Numbered from the stretch's first letter, positions 28,040-37,692 are shown. The stretch: 64,000 nt of DNA from Paenibacillus foliorum (GCF_013141765.1 NZ_WHOD01000009.1:1-64000), one strand, 5' to 3'. A program made the numbers and translations. The notes: generated by a model not told the origin, from the sequence alone.

Positions 28040-28555
28040 CTACGCCAATGCTTCCTTCAATATATCCCCCGAATTGTTCCACATGTCAGGATTGTATTCC
28101 ATCAACAGCTTCTTAAGTGCGGCCTTCTCACGGTCTCCTAAATTGTCCAGCATGAAACGCCGCTTAAGCGCGTAATCTAACCGGTTGACGTGATCGGCAA
28201 GAATTTTCCAGCCCCGCCTAGCCTCGGAATCAATAAGCATCTCGCATGAGGTAACACCTGCATAATACATGCCATTCTCATTGCGGTCGGCTGCTACCCA
28301 TACAATCCAATAAGGCTGCCCATTCGGCACATCCTCTTTATTAGTAGAGAATTTAATCCCCTTCTCGACCTTACTCTTCGCATGGATCGCTCCCATATCA
28401 AGAATGGCCTCATCTCCATCCACTATGACACTGGACAGCTGGCTTAGGTCGATCGAGCCCGCACCAAATCCGCGATGTTCAACCTTCCCGCTTACAATGT
28501 TGAGCGAGTTCAATTTCTTCGGCTTATCCGCCGGTTGATCCTTATTTATATCCAT
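28040..28555 (-). CDS. ywhD: YwhD-family protein
   Basis: Matches Bacillus YwhD by GAGSIDLSQLSSVIVD, AILDMGAIHAKSKVEKGIKF, KEDVPNGQPYWIVWVAADR and YYAGVTSCEM. Function unknown; Bacillus ywhD also sits near pbpG and speEB. I start at ATG 28555, giving 171 aa, about the Bacillus length. No good ribosome binding site is seen there. The frame is open to 28642, but the extra residues do not resemble the family and would overlap the promoter of the divergent peptidase. Confidence 0.85.
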   Translation of the reverse strand: MDINKDQPADKPKKLNSLNIVSGKVEHRGFGAGSIDLSQLSSVIVDGDEAILDMGAIHAKSKVEKGIKFSTNKEDVPNGQPYWIVWVAADRNENGMYYAGVTSCEMLIDSEARRGWKILADHVNRLDYALKRRFMLDNLGDREKAALKKLLMEYNPDMWNNSGDILKEALA

Positions 28556-28675
28556 CGATGGCACCATCCAATTTTTTTGAAATAAAGTTTTATCGTTCTT
28601 TACTATTTTAGCTAATAATCCTCGATTTGCAAACATATACATGCTTTAGATGCTTGTCAACGGGGTGAAAATGAG

Positions 28676-30847
28676 ATGAAAAAACAACTCGGTAACCGAA
28701 CTGCACAATGGTGTTTTCTTATTGTACTGGCCTGTGGAGCATCTTGGATAAGCCAAGCCCTCCTACCTTACGGTTATGACAACCAGCCCGCTCCCTCCAA
28801 CACCAGTCTGAAAGCGGACAGCAGCCCTCTTAGCTCTATGATTGTAAAGCCTGCAGCACTGGCATCCCGATCATTCAAAGGAGTGCCCGACTTCCAGCAA
28901 TTCCAGCTGGACTTATCCAAGGCCAATGGCCTCTCTCTAGGCCTCCAACCAGAAGCAAGGCCCACCATGGCAAATGTTAACGAACCAACTGGACAACCGC
29001 CCGCCCCACCAAGTCTTCCTGCCAAGCCTATTGAGAAGCCGGCGCCCAGACCACTCAGCAATCGGATTGTCGAGTACCACATGAATGTAGAATTGGATGC
29101 ACAAGGAAAGCTGCTAACAGGCACTTCATCAGTAACCTGGAAAAATCCCGGGAAACTGCCGGTCCAAGAGCTTTACTTCCACTTGTACCCAAATGCTTTT
29201 AACTCCCCAAAAACTACCTTCATGAGAGAATCCGGAGGCAGGCTCCGGGATGATAAGAGCACGTCCAACAACATTGGAGGCATGGACATTTCCAGCATCA
29301 AGACATTGGAGGGAGAAGAACTACTTTCCCGCATCGAGTATGTGCAACCGGACGACGGTAATAAAGATGACCGTACATTAATAAAAGTAAAACTGCCTAA
29401 GGCTGTCAATCCGGGTGATAATGTAACTCTCGATTCCGTATTTTCGGTCAAGCTCCCTGCTGTTTTTGCACGAATGGGTTATGCCGATGACTTCGTTATG
29501 GCGGGTCAGTGGTTTCCTAAAATTGCCGTGTACGAGCCAGCAGGATCACGCGGCAGAACATCAGAAGGCTGGAATCTGCACCAGTACCATGGCAACTCCG
29601 AATTTTACGCAGACTTCGGTATTTATGACGTCCGCATCAAAGTTCCTTCCAGCTATATCGTTGCGGCCACCGGATTCCCGATCAAGCCGCCCGCCGATGA
29701 CGGCAAAACAAAAACCTATGCTTTTTACTCTGATGATGTCCATGATTTCGCCTGGGCCGCATCCCCTAATTTCATTTATTATGAGGAGCCCTATGCCACT
29801 CCGAATCTGCCAGGAGTTAAGATTAAGCTTTATCTCGACCCCAAGCATGAGCAATTGAAAAACCGCTACATGACGGCAGCAAAAAAAGCGCTCGCTCGCT
29901 ACTCCCAATGGTACGGAAGTTACCCTTACGCTACGTTGTCCATCGTCATTCCTCCGGAAAATGGAAATGGCGCCGGAGGCATGGAGTATCCTACGCTGAT
30001 TACCGGCTGGGGTGCAGGAAACACACAACCCGATCTAGAGTTGGAACGAGTCATCGTGCATGAAATCGGCCATCAGTACTGGTATGGGATGGTCGCCAGC
30101 AACGAGTTCGAGGAAGCTTGGCTCGATGAGGGTTTCACTTCTTACACCGAAGATAAATTGATGGAGCTCGAATACGGCGTGAAGCCGAATTTAACTATTG
30201 AATCTAGCTATATTACGGATCCAGAAGCGCTTAAGCAAAACTCTTGGAGTTACAAGGGCCACGGTAAATACGCCGAAAATGTGTACACGCGTGCCAAGCT
30301 AGTTTTGGAATCGATTGAGTCGCAAATTGGCAGTGAGATGATGGACCGTGTCATGCGTTCGTATTTCCAGAAGTGGAAGTTCAGGCATCCGACAACCGCC
30401 GATTTTCAAGCTGTGCTTGAGAATACGACGAAAACAAGCTGGGATGAATTTTTCAAACAATACGTTTATAGCGGACTTATGGTCGACTACTCTGTAACTG
30501 GGATCAAATCCAAGAAGGTTGTTCGGGATGGGCAAACCGTTTTTGAAAATACAGTGCATATCCAGAAGCAAGGCGGCACTTATCACAACATCCCTATTCG
30601 CTTTCATTTTGCGGATGGTTCTCAAATCGACAAAGTATGGGATGGTATAGACGGTGACGTTCAATTTAAATTAACCCATACGGCACAGCTGGATTGGGTC
30701 GCCATTGATCCCCAGCATACTATCATACTGGAGAACAAACGGATTAACAGCTTTATGAAAACTAATGTCGATACTAGGCTAACCGCTCGTTGGAATTTAG
30801 GAGTCGTCAAATTAATGGAGACCCTATTCAGCTGGGTCGCTTGGTGA
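28676..30847 (+). CDS. M1-family zinc metallopeptidase, exported
   Basis: A 723 aa aminopeptidase-like protein. An N-terminal signal or anchor (about 10-32) is followed by a Pro-rich linker (about 100-125). The M1 core includes GGMEYPTLITGW, zinc-binding HEIGHQYWY (about 462-470) and the third ligand in EEAWLDEGFTSYTED. Residues 580-700 form a C-terminal beta domain. The classical GAMEN is GGMEY here, as in bacterial surface M1 proteins. A membrane protein follows 13 bases later, suggesting a two-gene unit. Substrate unknown. Confidence 0.88.
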   Translation: MKKQLGNRTAQWCFLIVLACGASWISQALLPYGYDNQPAPSNTSLKADSSPLSSMIVKPAALASRSFKGVPDFQQFQLDLSKANGLSLGLQPEARPTMANVNEPTGQPPAPPSLPAKPIEKPAPRPLSNRIVEYHMNVELDAQGKLLTGTSSVTWKNPGKLPVQELYFHLYPNAFNSPKTTFMRESGGRLRDDKSTSNNIGGMDISSIKTLEGEELLSRIEYVQPDDGNKDDRTLIKVKLPKAVNPGDNVTLDSVFSVKLPAVFARMGYADDFVMAGQWFPKIAVYEPAGSRGRTSEGWNLHQYHGNSEFYADFGIYDVRIKVPSSYIVAATGFPIKPPADDGKTKTYAFYSDDVHDFAWAASPNFIYYEEPYATPNLPGVKIKLYLDPKHEQLKNRYMTAAKKALARYSQWYGSYPYATLSIVIPPENGNGAGGMEYPTLITGWGAGNTQPDLELERVIVHEIGHQYWYGMVASNEFEEAWLDEGFTSYTEDKLMELEYGVKPNLTIESSYITDPEALKQNSWSYKGHGKYAENVYTRAKLVLESIESQIGSEMMDRVMRSYFQKWKFRHPTTADFQAVLENTTKTSWDEFFKQYVYSGLMVDYSVTGIKSKKVVRDGQTVFENTVHIQKQGGTYHNIPIRFHFADGSQIDKVWDGIDGDVQFKLTHTAQLDWVAIDPQHTIILENKRINSFMKTNVDTRLTARWNLGVVKLMETLFSWVAW

Positions 30848-30860
30848 GGTGGTGCAGTCC

Positions 30861-31676
30861 ATGATAAAAATGATGAAAGCAGGCTGGACGATGGCCTGGC
30901 ATCAGCCTTTTGCCGTATGCGCGCTGTTTATTTACAACTTAATCTGGGGGCTTGTGCTATACAGTATGATCCGCTCCGTTGTTGTGCCCTTACTTCACCG
31001 CTATCCAGGTAACGACTTGTCTCGCGAAGCAGTCCAGCTATTCTGGATCGAGGGCCAGTTTCAAATTATGAAAACTGACCTCATTCAGTATTACTTATGG
31101 TGGGGGTGCGCACTGCTGGCTGCGCGTATGCTGCTCACTCCCCTGTTAAACGCTGGCGTTTACTACTCAGTAGAGCATACAGAGTTGAATGCGGGCTATC
31201 GCTTCGTTCAAGGTATTCAAAAGCTCGGTCTTCCATTTCTAGGATTATATGTACTGCAGATACTGCTAAGCTTGGCTCCGCTCTATATATTGGTGCCAAA
31301 GGCAGTAGAAGGCTACAACAAGCATCTCACCCTAGTCACTCTTGCTTGGAATGTACTCCCATTGATCGGAGGGTACCTGCTGTATTTGTTCTTGCTGCAA
31401 ACGGTATTCATGTATGTTCAATTCGGCAAGCTGAACGGAAAATCATCGGCACATTCACTTCGGCTCTTCCTTCGCAATATAATGCCGGTGCTGCTGCTAG
31501 CTTTCACTCTGCTGCTCGTTACACTCACGATATCCGCTGCAGTGATGACATCCGCGATGTTATGGGCCGGCTTTGCAGCTCTAATAGGAGTGCAAGCCTA
31601 CCGTTTCATTCATATGTTTTGCAAAATGTGGGCGATCACCTCTCAATATGCGTTATGGAACGCCAAAGAAGAATAG
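30861..31676 (+). CDS. Polytopic membrane protein, partner of the M1 peptidase gene
   Basis: 271 aa with about five or six membrane segments (for example ALFIYNLIWGLVLYSMI, LPFLGLYVLQILLSLAPLYI, VLPLIGGYLLYLFLLQ, NIMPVLLLAFTLLLVTL). I do not recognise a family. ATG 30861 follows GAGGTGG eight bases upstream. It is 13 bases from the peptidase gene and shares its terminator, so the two products probably act together at the membrane. Confidence 0.7.
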   Translation: MIKMMKAGWTMAWHQPFAVCALFIYNLIWGLVLYSMIRSVVVPLLHRYPGNDLSREAVQLFWIEGQFQIMKTDLIQYYLWWGCALLAARMLLTPLLNAGVYYSVEHTELNAGYRFVQGIQKLGLPFLGLYVLQILLSLAPLYILVPKAVEGYNKHLTLVTLAWNVLPLIGGYLLYLFLLQTVFMYVQFGKLNGKSSAHSLRLFLRNIMPVLLLAFTLLLVTLTISAAVMTSAMLWAGFAALIGVQAYRFIHMFCKMWAITSQYALWNAKEE

Positions 31677-31683
31677 GTATAAA

Positions 31684-31726
31684 AAGGACTTAAGCTGCCT
31701 AATCTGGCAGTTTAAGTCCTTTTTTG
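31684..31726 (+). terminator. Intrinsic terminator after the M1 operon
   Basis: AAGGACTTAA/TTAAGTCCTT outer stem with inner CTGCC/GGCAG, followed by TTTTTTG. Confidence 0.92.
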
Positions 31727-32064
31727 TGTTCCTTTTACTCAATGGGAAAATAGCTTAATTTTCCAGAGTCTTTTGTCCTAATATTTTCCATATGGAGTTA
31801 CGTGTTAGAGCGAAAGCAGCTTCCGTTTCAGGATATTTATGTAAATTATAAATGGTTTTTGTCGAATACATGCAGCTTGTTTAGAGTTGAATAACAAAAA
31901 GGTAGCGTTTCCAACCTTTGAAAGCCGCTATAAATAAGCATCCACCAAATATTCATATAATGTTTCAGCTTTCGCACTTTTAATTGTGAACATTTTGTGA
32001 CTAAAGGAGGATTTTTCTAATTTTAATCGAATTTTAGTATTCAGAGCAAGAAAATAATACAAAA

Positions 32065-32180
32065 TGCCGAATTTCCGCTCCAAACGGAAAACGGGGGATC
32101 CAATCTTGGGTGAATTGATCTCGCTTCAGAGTGATCATAGGGAACCTTCAACCGAACCCTCAAGCTAACCTCGTAGGCAC
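32065..32180 (+). ncRNA. Cyclic di-AMP riboswitch (ydaO-yuaA leader)
   Basis: The conserved blocks of this class are visible in order: a 5' stem with CCG, CGGGGGATCCAA then TTGGGTGAATTG, a variable helix (CGCTTCAGAGTGATC), AGGGAACCTTCAACCGAACCC, and AGCTAACCTCGTAGGC. It lies directly upstream of an NlpC/P60 hydrolase, the usual target. High c-di-AMP normally turns expression off. I did not resolve a separate terminator; the RNA ends close to the AAGGGG ribosome binding site, so translational control is possible. The preceding 31727-32064 is AT-rich promoter region. Confidence 0.92.
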
Positions 32181-32198
32181 CGGAAGGGGAATACAGTT

Positions 32199-32684
32199 TT
32201 GAAGAAGTTTTTTGGTATTGCCATGTCTTTAGCACTATTTTTTACGATTCAGGTTGGTAGCGCATCCGCAGAAACACCTTTGAGTCAAGCCGTTAATGAC
32301 GGACTTGGTTCGCCATATAAAGGTGGCGGCACTACTAAAAAAGGCTTTGATTGCTCCGGCTACACCGCATTTGTCTTCGATAAGTTTGGCGTCGATCTGC
32401 CGCATCAATCCAAATCACAGGCAGCTCTCGGTACCACAGTGAGTCAAGATGAACTTCGGGCAGGCGATCTTGTTTTTTTCGACACAGACGGCCCTGTAAA
32501 TAAAGACGGCAGCGGAATTTCTCACGTAGGTGTCTATGTAGGAGACGGAAAGTTCTATCATTCCGCTACTGGCAAGGGCATTTCCATCAATAAGCTCAGT
32601 GAAGCTTATTATGTGAAAACCTACATTACGGCTAAACGCATTTTGTCAGACGAGCAGTATGCAGATGTGATGACCGACAACTAG
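32199..32684 (+). CDS. NlpC/P60 cell-wall endopeptidase
   Basis: 161 aa secreted hydrolase that should cut peptide bonds in peptidoglycan stems. The signal peptide (about 1-24, ending ASAE) precedes a lone NlpC/P60 domain: Cys 52 in GFDCSGYTA, His 109 in ISHVGVYVGDG, and a polar third residue after KFYHSA. No SH3 or LysM domain. The start is TTG after AAGGGG. The ydaO riboswitch upstream ties it to c-di-AMP and turgor control. Confidence 0.92.
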   Translation: MKKFFGIAMSLALFFTIQVGSASAETPLSQAVNDGLGSPYKGGGTTKKGFDCSGYTAFVFDKFGVDLPHQSKSQAALGTTVSQDELRAGDLVFFDTDGPVNKDGSGISHVGVYVGDGKFYHSATGKGISINKLSEAYYVKTYITAKRILSDEQYADVMTDN

Positions 32685-32728
32685 TTTAGAACAACCATGA
32701 ACCATTTCATTCCATTGAAGTCCTCAGT

Positions 32729-32780
32729 GCTTGTACCAACGCCCTCGCGTCGGACAAGCCTGCAGGGCTTTCTTTCTTTT
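32729..32780 (+). terminator. Probable terminator after the NlpC/P60 gene
   Basis: GCCCT (32741-32745) and AGGGC (32764-32768) precede TTTCTTTCTTTT. A competing hairpin GCTTGT...ACAAGC (32729-32759) overlaps it. Confidence 0.55.
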
Positions 32781-32834
32781 ATACGATTTATTACCTCACT
32801 GGTTGCAAGGTGAATCACAATTTGAGGTATTTGG

Positions 32835-33045
32835 ATGATTTTGTTTCTTCACCGCAAGGACTTGCGGGTGAACGATCTGCCGGCATTCGATTATATTCTT
32901 GCGCGGCGCAAGCCCTGCCGGCATGTGCATCCTGGATCCACTCCTGCTGCAGCAGGATCGGTATCGCGAGCACAGCGGAATCAATTTCCTGCAGCACGTG
33001 GCGCGGCTGCAGGAGCTGTACCGCGCAGCTGGACGGCAGCTAAGT
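32835..33045 (+). pseudogene. Broken N-terminal fragment of a DNA photolyase
   Basis: Frame 1 gives MILFLHRKDLRVNDLPAFDYI, the N-terminus of class I photolyases. Frame 3 then gives ILDPLLLQQDRYREHSGINF and LQHVARLQELYRAAGRQL, the next part of the same domain. A frameshift lies about 32900-32930, and homology stops at about 33041, followed by AT-rich DNA. The FAD domain is gone. A weak ribosome site is all that remains. Confidence 0.8.
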
Positions 33046-33157
33046 GCATTATTTCTCTATTCCCCCATTACTTCTCACCCAAACTATAGATATTGAGACC
33101 TATTTTTTTCTATTCATATTTTTTTTATAAATTCTTATATTATTTTTCATTAAGGCA

Positions 33158-33185
33158 TAAAAAAAATGTCGAATAGTGTCGATAT
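33158..33185 (+). promoter_or_regulatory. Sigma-D-like promoter with overlapping Spo0A box
   Basis: TAAA (33158-33161), 16 bases, then GTCGATAT (33178-33185), one mismatch from the sigma-D -10 GCCGATAT. It lies about 40 bases upstream of the chemoreceptor start. TGTCGAA (33167-33173), the Spo0A box core, lies between the two elements. Confidence 0.6.
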
Positions 33186-33224
33186 AGTGTCATAAAGAAT
33201 ACATAAGTACAGGGGGGTTATTTT

Positions 33225-35336
33225 ATGACATGGTATCGAAATCTTAAACTATCTATCAAGCTTAGTATTACAGTTGGTTTGGTGCTTTTATTGGTATTTT
33301 CAGGCCTCATTTATACAAATTTAGATCAGCTTTATAAGGTAAGCCTAGAGAAAGGTGAGTATCAAGCTCAGGAAGCTGGACTTAACTTTTCGGGGGCATT
33401 CCAAGATGAATTACTCGACATCCAAGGGACGCTAGAGACTCTCTCCGGTACGCTGCTGGATGCTAGAACTCAGAAAAAACAAACCCGCGAGGATATCGTC
33501 GAAATGCTGAGGCACAGGATAGAGGAGCAGGAAAACATCTTAGGTCTTTATACCCTATGGGAACCCAATGCTTGGGACAATAACGATAAGCTTAATATAA
33601 ATAGAAAGCCTTATGACGATGCGACTGGGCGTTTTATGCCTTACCTCCTTCGTAATGATGGTTCTATCACTATCGAGGCGCTCCATGATTATGATAAAGA
33701 TGGGGCCGGGGATTATTACCAGATTCCCAAACGTACAAAAAAGCTGACCCTACTTGAGCCCTACGTTTACAATGCTGGTGGAAAAGAGGTGCTTATGACC
33801 TCTATTATTTATCCGATTGTGGACAAGCAAAGCGGCTTTCTCGGTATCATAGGCATGGACTTGTCTCTGGACAAGCTGCAGCAAAAGGCTGAAGTCGAAA
33901 AACCGCTAGGAGGATATGTTAGCATCATCTCCAATAAGGGTTCTTATGTAGCTCATGGCACCAGTAAGGAATGGATCAACAAACCTTATGCGGATAATCC
34001 GGAAAAAACAGCGGCCTGGGAAGCTATTAAAAAATTAGGGAAGTATCGATACTACTCGGAGAACTCACAGGGTACCACCGTGCTTCGTCTCATTGAACCG
34101 CTTCATCTTACCGGCTCCAACGAAACCTGGTATATCGAAACTATTGTCTCGAAAGAGCGTATTCTAGAAACCTATCAAAAGAACATGACCATCTCAATCA
34201 CCATTGCGATTGTTTCCTTGCTTATCATCGGTGCCTTGCTTGCACTCATTATAAGAGTAGCTGTTGTGCAACGAATTCAGGCTGTCTCTTCTTTGCTCGA
34301 GCGGCTATCTGAAGGTGACTTCACGAAATCGCTTGAGATGAAACCAAGCAAAGATGAATTCGGTGTTATGGCCGTCCACTTTAACAATATGATAGCCAAG
34401 CTTAGAGCCATGCTTCAGCTGGTCTCTGATATCTCAATGTCAGTTGGTGCGACCTCCCAGCAGTTAACAGCTAGTGCTGAACAGACAGGTCGCGCAGCCG
34501 AAACGATTACCGAAGCTATTCAGGAGGTAGCCGCTGGCGCTGAGATTCAAGAAAGCAACGCCAGTGATACCTCGACAGCCATGACAGAAATGGCTACCGG
34601 TGTGCAGCGTATTGCTGAATCCACGTTGAGCGTTACCGAATCTGCTAAAGATGTTACGCTGCAAACCGATGAAGGCAACAAGCAAATCCAAGATGCGGTA
34701 TCACAAATGAATGTGGTTCGCTCAACCGTAGGTCAATCTCAAGAAGCGATCCGCCAATTAGGTATCCGCTCTGAGGAAATTGGTACCATCATTACTATGA
34801 TTACCGGCATTAGTACGCAAACCAATCTGCTTGCTTTGAATGCAGGAATCGAGGCCGCACGTGTCGGTGAGCATGGAAAAGGATTTGCCGTTGTAGCTAT
34901 GGAGGTTCGTAAGCTTGCCGAACAATCCAGAGCAGCTGCCGAACAAATAGCCGACTTGATAGGCAGTATGCGGGAAGAAACGAGGAAAGCTGTTGATGCC
35001 ATGGAACGCGGAACCTCCGAAGTGGAGAAAGGTGTTCAGAGCGTATCCGAAAGCGGAGAGCGATTCGCTTCCATAACGAAAGAAATGACCAATGTAAACG
35101 TGCAGATTCAAGAGGTTTCTGCTGCTGCTGAGCAAATGTCCGCAAGCTGCGAGGAGGTTAGCGCCACTGTAGATCAGCTGGCACACATTGCACGCGAGGC
35201 TGCTCAAAACTCTCAAGGCGTAGCCGCAGCATCAGAGGAACAGCTTGCTTCCATGCAAGAAATATCATCATCATCCGCTGCCTTAAGCGGTATGGTTCAA
35301 GAGCTTCTTGATCAGCTATCGCATTTTAAAGTGTAG
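33225..35336 (+). CDS. Methyl-accepting chemotaxis protein with dCache sensor
   Basis: 703 aa transmembrane receptor. TM1 (about 12-32), an extracellular dCache-type domain (about 35-310; [19 protein letters not shown]-like [19 protein letters not shown]), TM2 (about 318-345), HAMP (about 345-400), then a long methyl-accepting coiled coil with the signalling tip [37 protein letters not shown] spread over about 515-560. The ligand is unknown; amino acids are common for dCache. AGGGGGG precedes ATG, and a sigma-D-like promoter fits motility control. Confidence 0.93.
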   Translation: MTWYRNLKLSIKLSITVGLVLLLVFSGLIYTNLDQLYKVSLEKGEYQAQEAGLNFSGAFQDELLDIQGTLETLSGTLLDARTQKKQTREDIVEMLRHRIEEQENILGLYTLWEPNAWDNNDKLNINRKPYDDATGRFMPYLLRNDGSITIEALHDYDKDGAGDYYQIPKRTKKLTLLEPYVYNAGGKEVLMTSIIYPIVDKQSGFLGIIGMDLSLDKLQQKAEVEKPLGGYVSIISNKGSYVAHGTSKEWINKPYADNPEKTAAWEAIKKLGKYRYYSENSQGTTVLRLIEPLHLTGSNETWYIETIVSKERILETYQKNMTISITIAIVSLLIIGALLALIIRVAVVQRIQAVSSLLERLSEGDFTKSLEMKPSKDEFGVMAVHFNNMIAKLRAMLQLVSDISMSVGATSQQLTASAEQTGRAAETITEAIQEVAAGAEIQESNASDTSTAMTEMATGVQRIAESTLSVTESAKDVTLQTDEGNKQIQDAVSQMNVVRSTVGQSQEAIRQLGIRSEEIGTIITMITGISTQTNLLALNAGIEAARVGEHGKGFAVVAMEVRKLAEQSRAAAEQIADLIGSMREETRKAVDAMERGTSEVEKGVQSVSESGERFASITKEMTNVNVQIQEVSAAAEQMSASCEEVSATVDQLAHIAREAAQNSQGVAAASEEQLASMQEISSSSAALSGMVQELLDQLSHFKV

Positions 35337-35376
35337 TCCTACCTGCTGGATTTATATCCGGACCAAGAACTAAAGA

Positions 35377-35417
35377 AGCCTCCAATTCTACTCGAATGAG
35401 CAGAACTGGAGGCTTTT
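35377..35417 (+). terminator. Intrinsic terminator after the chemoreceptor gene
   Basis: AGCCTCCA-TTCT-CTC-GAAT-GAG-AGAA-TGGAGGCT with small mismatches, then TTTTATT. Confidence 0.85.
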
Positions 35418-35488
35418 ATTCATTCACCCTATTTTACAAGCAAGGTCTTAAGCGGTTCAAGGGACAGGGGCTTCTGCTTCAAGCAGCA

Positions 35489-35914
35489 TTAGTTCTTCTT
35501 CCATACCTCTGGCTTGGCGCCTTTACCTGTATACTCAATCCATTGAGGTGTTATTTCAAGAATGACATAGTTCGGATCATCAGGTCCGTCGAACCACATT
35601 TTGAAGTCATCCCTCCATACCTTTTCACGCAAACCCTCGTCCTTTGTGACCCGCCCTATCCCTTCTATTTGCAAAAAATTCGCAGACCAGCTTCCCTCGT
35701 ACCCGAGCACAATATGAACGTTAGGATTCCGCTCCAGCTCCTCTACCTTGTGCGTTTGCTTATTGGTTGCCAAATAAATAGTCATACCCTCATGAAAAAG
35801 AGCCATATACCGAACATGCGGTTTATTACCCTCAATAGTTGCAAAAGAGCATACTTGATTTGAATCCAACGCTTCAATAATCTTCTCTTCAAGCTGCGTG
35901 GTCATCGTGGCCAT
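35489..35914 (-). CDS. Pyridoxamine 5'-phosphate oxidase-fold protein (general stress protein 26 type)
   Basis: 141 aa flavin-binding split-barrel protein: SNQVCSFATIEGNKPHVRYMALF, TIYLATNKQTHKVEELERNPNVHIVLGY and FLQIEGIGRVTKDEGLREKVW. It most resembles the GsP26 group of FMN or F420-like binders rather than true PdxH. ATG 35914 is selected (GAGAGGAGA upstream). Reaction unknown. Confidence 0.85.
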   Translation of the reverse strand: MATMTTQLEEKIIEALDSNQVCSFATIEGNKPHVRYMALFHEGMTIYLATNKQTHKVEELERNPNVHIVLGYEGSWSANFLQIEGIGRVTKDEGLREKVWRDDFKMWFDGPDDPNYVILEITPQWIEYTGKGAKPEVWKKN

Positions 35915-36017
35915 AACGGCATCTCCTCTCAATATCGGATAGGCTACAGATAGCTTGGATTGCAGCCCTCATAAGGATACTTTACCCTTCAATGCCTATC
36001 CTCAACCGAGAGCTGGT

Positions 36018-36434
36018 TCAAAAAAACTGACGCATCTCCTCCGGTATTCCGTTTCGCGAACAAAATTGCTCCAAGGTTTCATCCGACTGAATCTCATCCA
36101 ATGAGGTAAGCAGCTTTACAGCAAACAGATTAGCCTGTCTTTCAAATTTACCTGGATTGAAAAAAGAGTGCTCCTCCAGAAAGAAACGGCTCATCCCTTG
36201 ATGAAGGCGGTCATGGCCGAGCTCGTGCGCACAAACAAAGCGCTGCCATTCCGAAGAAAGCTGGTTATGGATGACGATGAGCCGCCGCCGCAGCTTCCTG
36301 TAGTACACCCCCCTTGTATGCGTCCCTAAATCATGAAATTGGATATGGATACCCAATCCGCGGGCAATAGTGAACGGGCAATTGGTTTTATGTCGTTTTA
36401 TAAGCTTGGATACGGTATCTTCCATTGTCATCAC
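36018..36434 (-). CDS. ImmA/IrrE-family metallopeptidase of the phage remnant
   Basis: 138 aa with zinc motif HELGHDRLH (about 90-98). This family cleaves Xre-type repressors, as ImmA cleaves ImmR in ICEBs1. The gene lies 40 bases downstream of the Xre repressor gene on the same strand, the classic repressor-antirepressor pair. The start is GTG 36434 or ATG 36431; the ribosome site is weak. Confidence 0.88.
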   Translation of the reverse strand: MMTMEDTVSKLIKRHKTNCPFTIARGLGIHIQFHDLGTHTRGVYYRKLRRRLIVIHNQLSSEWQRFVCAHELGHDRLHQGMSRFFLEEHSFFNPGKFERQANLFAVKLLTSLDEIQSDETLEQFCSRNGIPEEMRQFF

Positions 36435-36474
36435 CCGGCTAATTCATTAATCAAGCTGCATTGCAAGGCTCCGT

Positions 36475-36915
36475 TCACTCCTTGGTATTATCCGAATCCT
36501 TCGGTTTTTTACGCTTGTTCATTTGCTTAGCCTCCCAGAAAAATCCCGTTAATACGTCCATAATCCGCTGTTTGTCTGTGTCGTTGATAGGAATACCGTC
36601 AAACATAATCTCGCCGTCTTCCTCCAGCATCTTTTTGAAATCCCGCTTGTCCCTAGAGGTAGCCCAGGCTGGAATATCCTGTTTACGGTCATCCGGCATG
36701 TGCCCGGCCATTCCCATCATTTCCTCATACGGAATTTGTAAAGCCTCGGCCAACTTGCGGATCGTTTCCGGTTTGGGAATGCCTCGCAGTCCATTTTCTA
36801 TCCTGGATATTTGCGCATTGCTGATTCCCGATTCTAAGGCCAATTGATTTACACTGATGCCCTTGCTTTCCCTAGCTTTTTTGAGATAGAACCCGAACTC
36901 TGTTTCGCTCATCAT
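36475..36915 (-). CDS. Xre-family repressor
   Basis: 146 aa. The N-terminal HTH_3 domain (about 8-62: FGFYLKKARESKGISVNQLALESGISNAQISRIENG) is followed by a C-terminal region with no peptidase motif, so it is probably inactivated by the adjacent ImmA protease. ATG 36915 follows AGGGG. Operator O1 (36936-36949) lies 21 bases upstream of its start and O2-O5 lie before the divergent activator gene, so it should repress both directions. Confidence 0.88.
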   Translation of the reverse strand: MMSETEFGFYLKKARESKGISVNQLALESGISNAQISRIENGLRGIPKPETIRKLAEALQIPYEEMMGMAGHMPDDRKQDIPAWATSRDKRDFKKMLEEDGEIMFDGIPINDTDKQRIMDVLTGFFWEAKQMNKRKKPKDSDNTKE

Positions 36916-36935
36916 GATCAACCCCTGACCTTTCG

Positions 36936-37180
36936 TTACCTCTTGGTAATAAATATACACAACTTTAACCAAAAGGTAAAGATAAGCGAGGAAAAATCAC
37001 TTCCGGCAGAGGCATCTCGACTTAAACGAGCATTTTTGGCTGATTTCCCGCCTTTACCAAATGGTATTTTATAGATAATATCATTACCACAAGGTAACAA
37101 ATTCAATAATGCTACTGAACACATCGTTCGTTATTCCATAAATCTAGTGATCTTATTAGCAAATTGTTACCAAATGGTAA
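36936..37180. promoter_or_regulatory. Five-operator divergent control region of the cryptic prophage
   Basis: Five copies of a 14-base palindrome TTACC-N4-GGTAA: O1 36936-36949 (exact), O2 36966-36979 (TAACC variant), O3 37054-37067 (GGTAT variant), O4 37084-37097 (exact), O5 37167-37180 (exact). O1 abuts the repressor ribosome site and O5 abuts that of the sigma-like gene. The likely binder is the Xre repressor. Confidence 0.85.
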
Positions 37181-37191
37181 AGGAGAGAAGC

Positions 37192-37692
37192 ATGATGAGC
37201 CATCCCCCTATTTCACAAAGCTACAATAACGATTTAACCGATCTGCAAAGCTCTTATCGTACTACTTACCGGATGCTGCAAAAAGTACAGGAAACCGCTG
37301 TAACACGTGGAGATAAAGAGCTGATAAACGGCATGATCTCGGATGTCCAATACGCTATCGAATGGATGCGAACCGGCATATGTCCTGGAAACCGCAGGGG
37401 CATTGAACGAAGAGCTGCCTATCAAAGGGAAAAGCTAATGGATCCCTCACAGATGCAGACTTACATCGAGCAGCAGCACCGCTTAACTCCCGCCTCTGTT
37501 ATTACAGAGCATCAGCGCGACCAGTTAGAGCACGCACTGTCCCAATTGAGTTCAAGAGAACGTGAATGCTACGAGCTTCATTATGGCATGTGTTATTCGT
37601 TTCAAGAGATAGCTTCTTTATTAGCACTTAAAAAGGGAACAGTTCAGTACTATTTGCAAACAGCACAGAAAAAGATCAATGCGGTCATGTAA
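37192..37692 (+). CDS. Sigma-factor-like phage activator (Xpf type)
   Basis: 166 aa. The C-terminal third has a sigma region 4 helix-turn-helix: LSQLSSRERECYELHYGMCYSFQEIASLLALKKGTVQYYLQTAQKKI. The N-terminal part resembles the PBSX Xpf/PcfP positive control family. No full region 2 is seen. It is divergent from the repressor with five operators between, and AAAGGAG lies six bases before ATG. It is probably the switch that turns on the following late genes. Confidence 0.8.
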   Translation: MMSHPPISQSYNNDLTDLQSSYRTTYRMLQKVQETAVTRGDKELINGMISDVQYAIEWMRTGICPGNRRGIERRAAYQREKLMDPSQMQTYIEQQHRLTPASVITEHQRDQLEHALSQLSSRERECYELHYGMCYSFQEIASLLALKKGTVQYYLQTAQKKINAVM

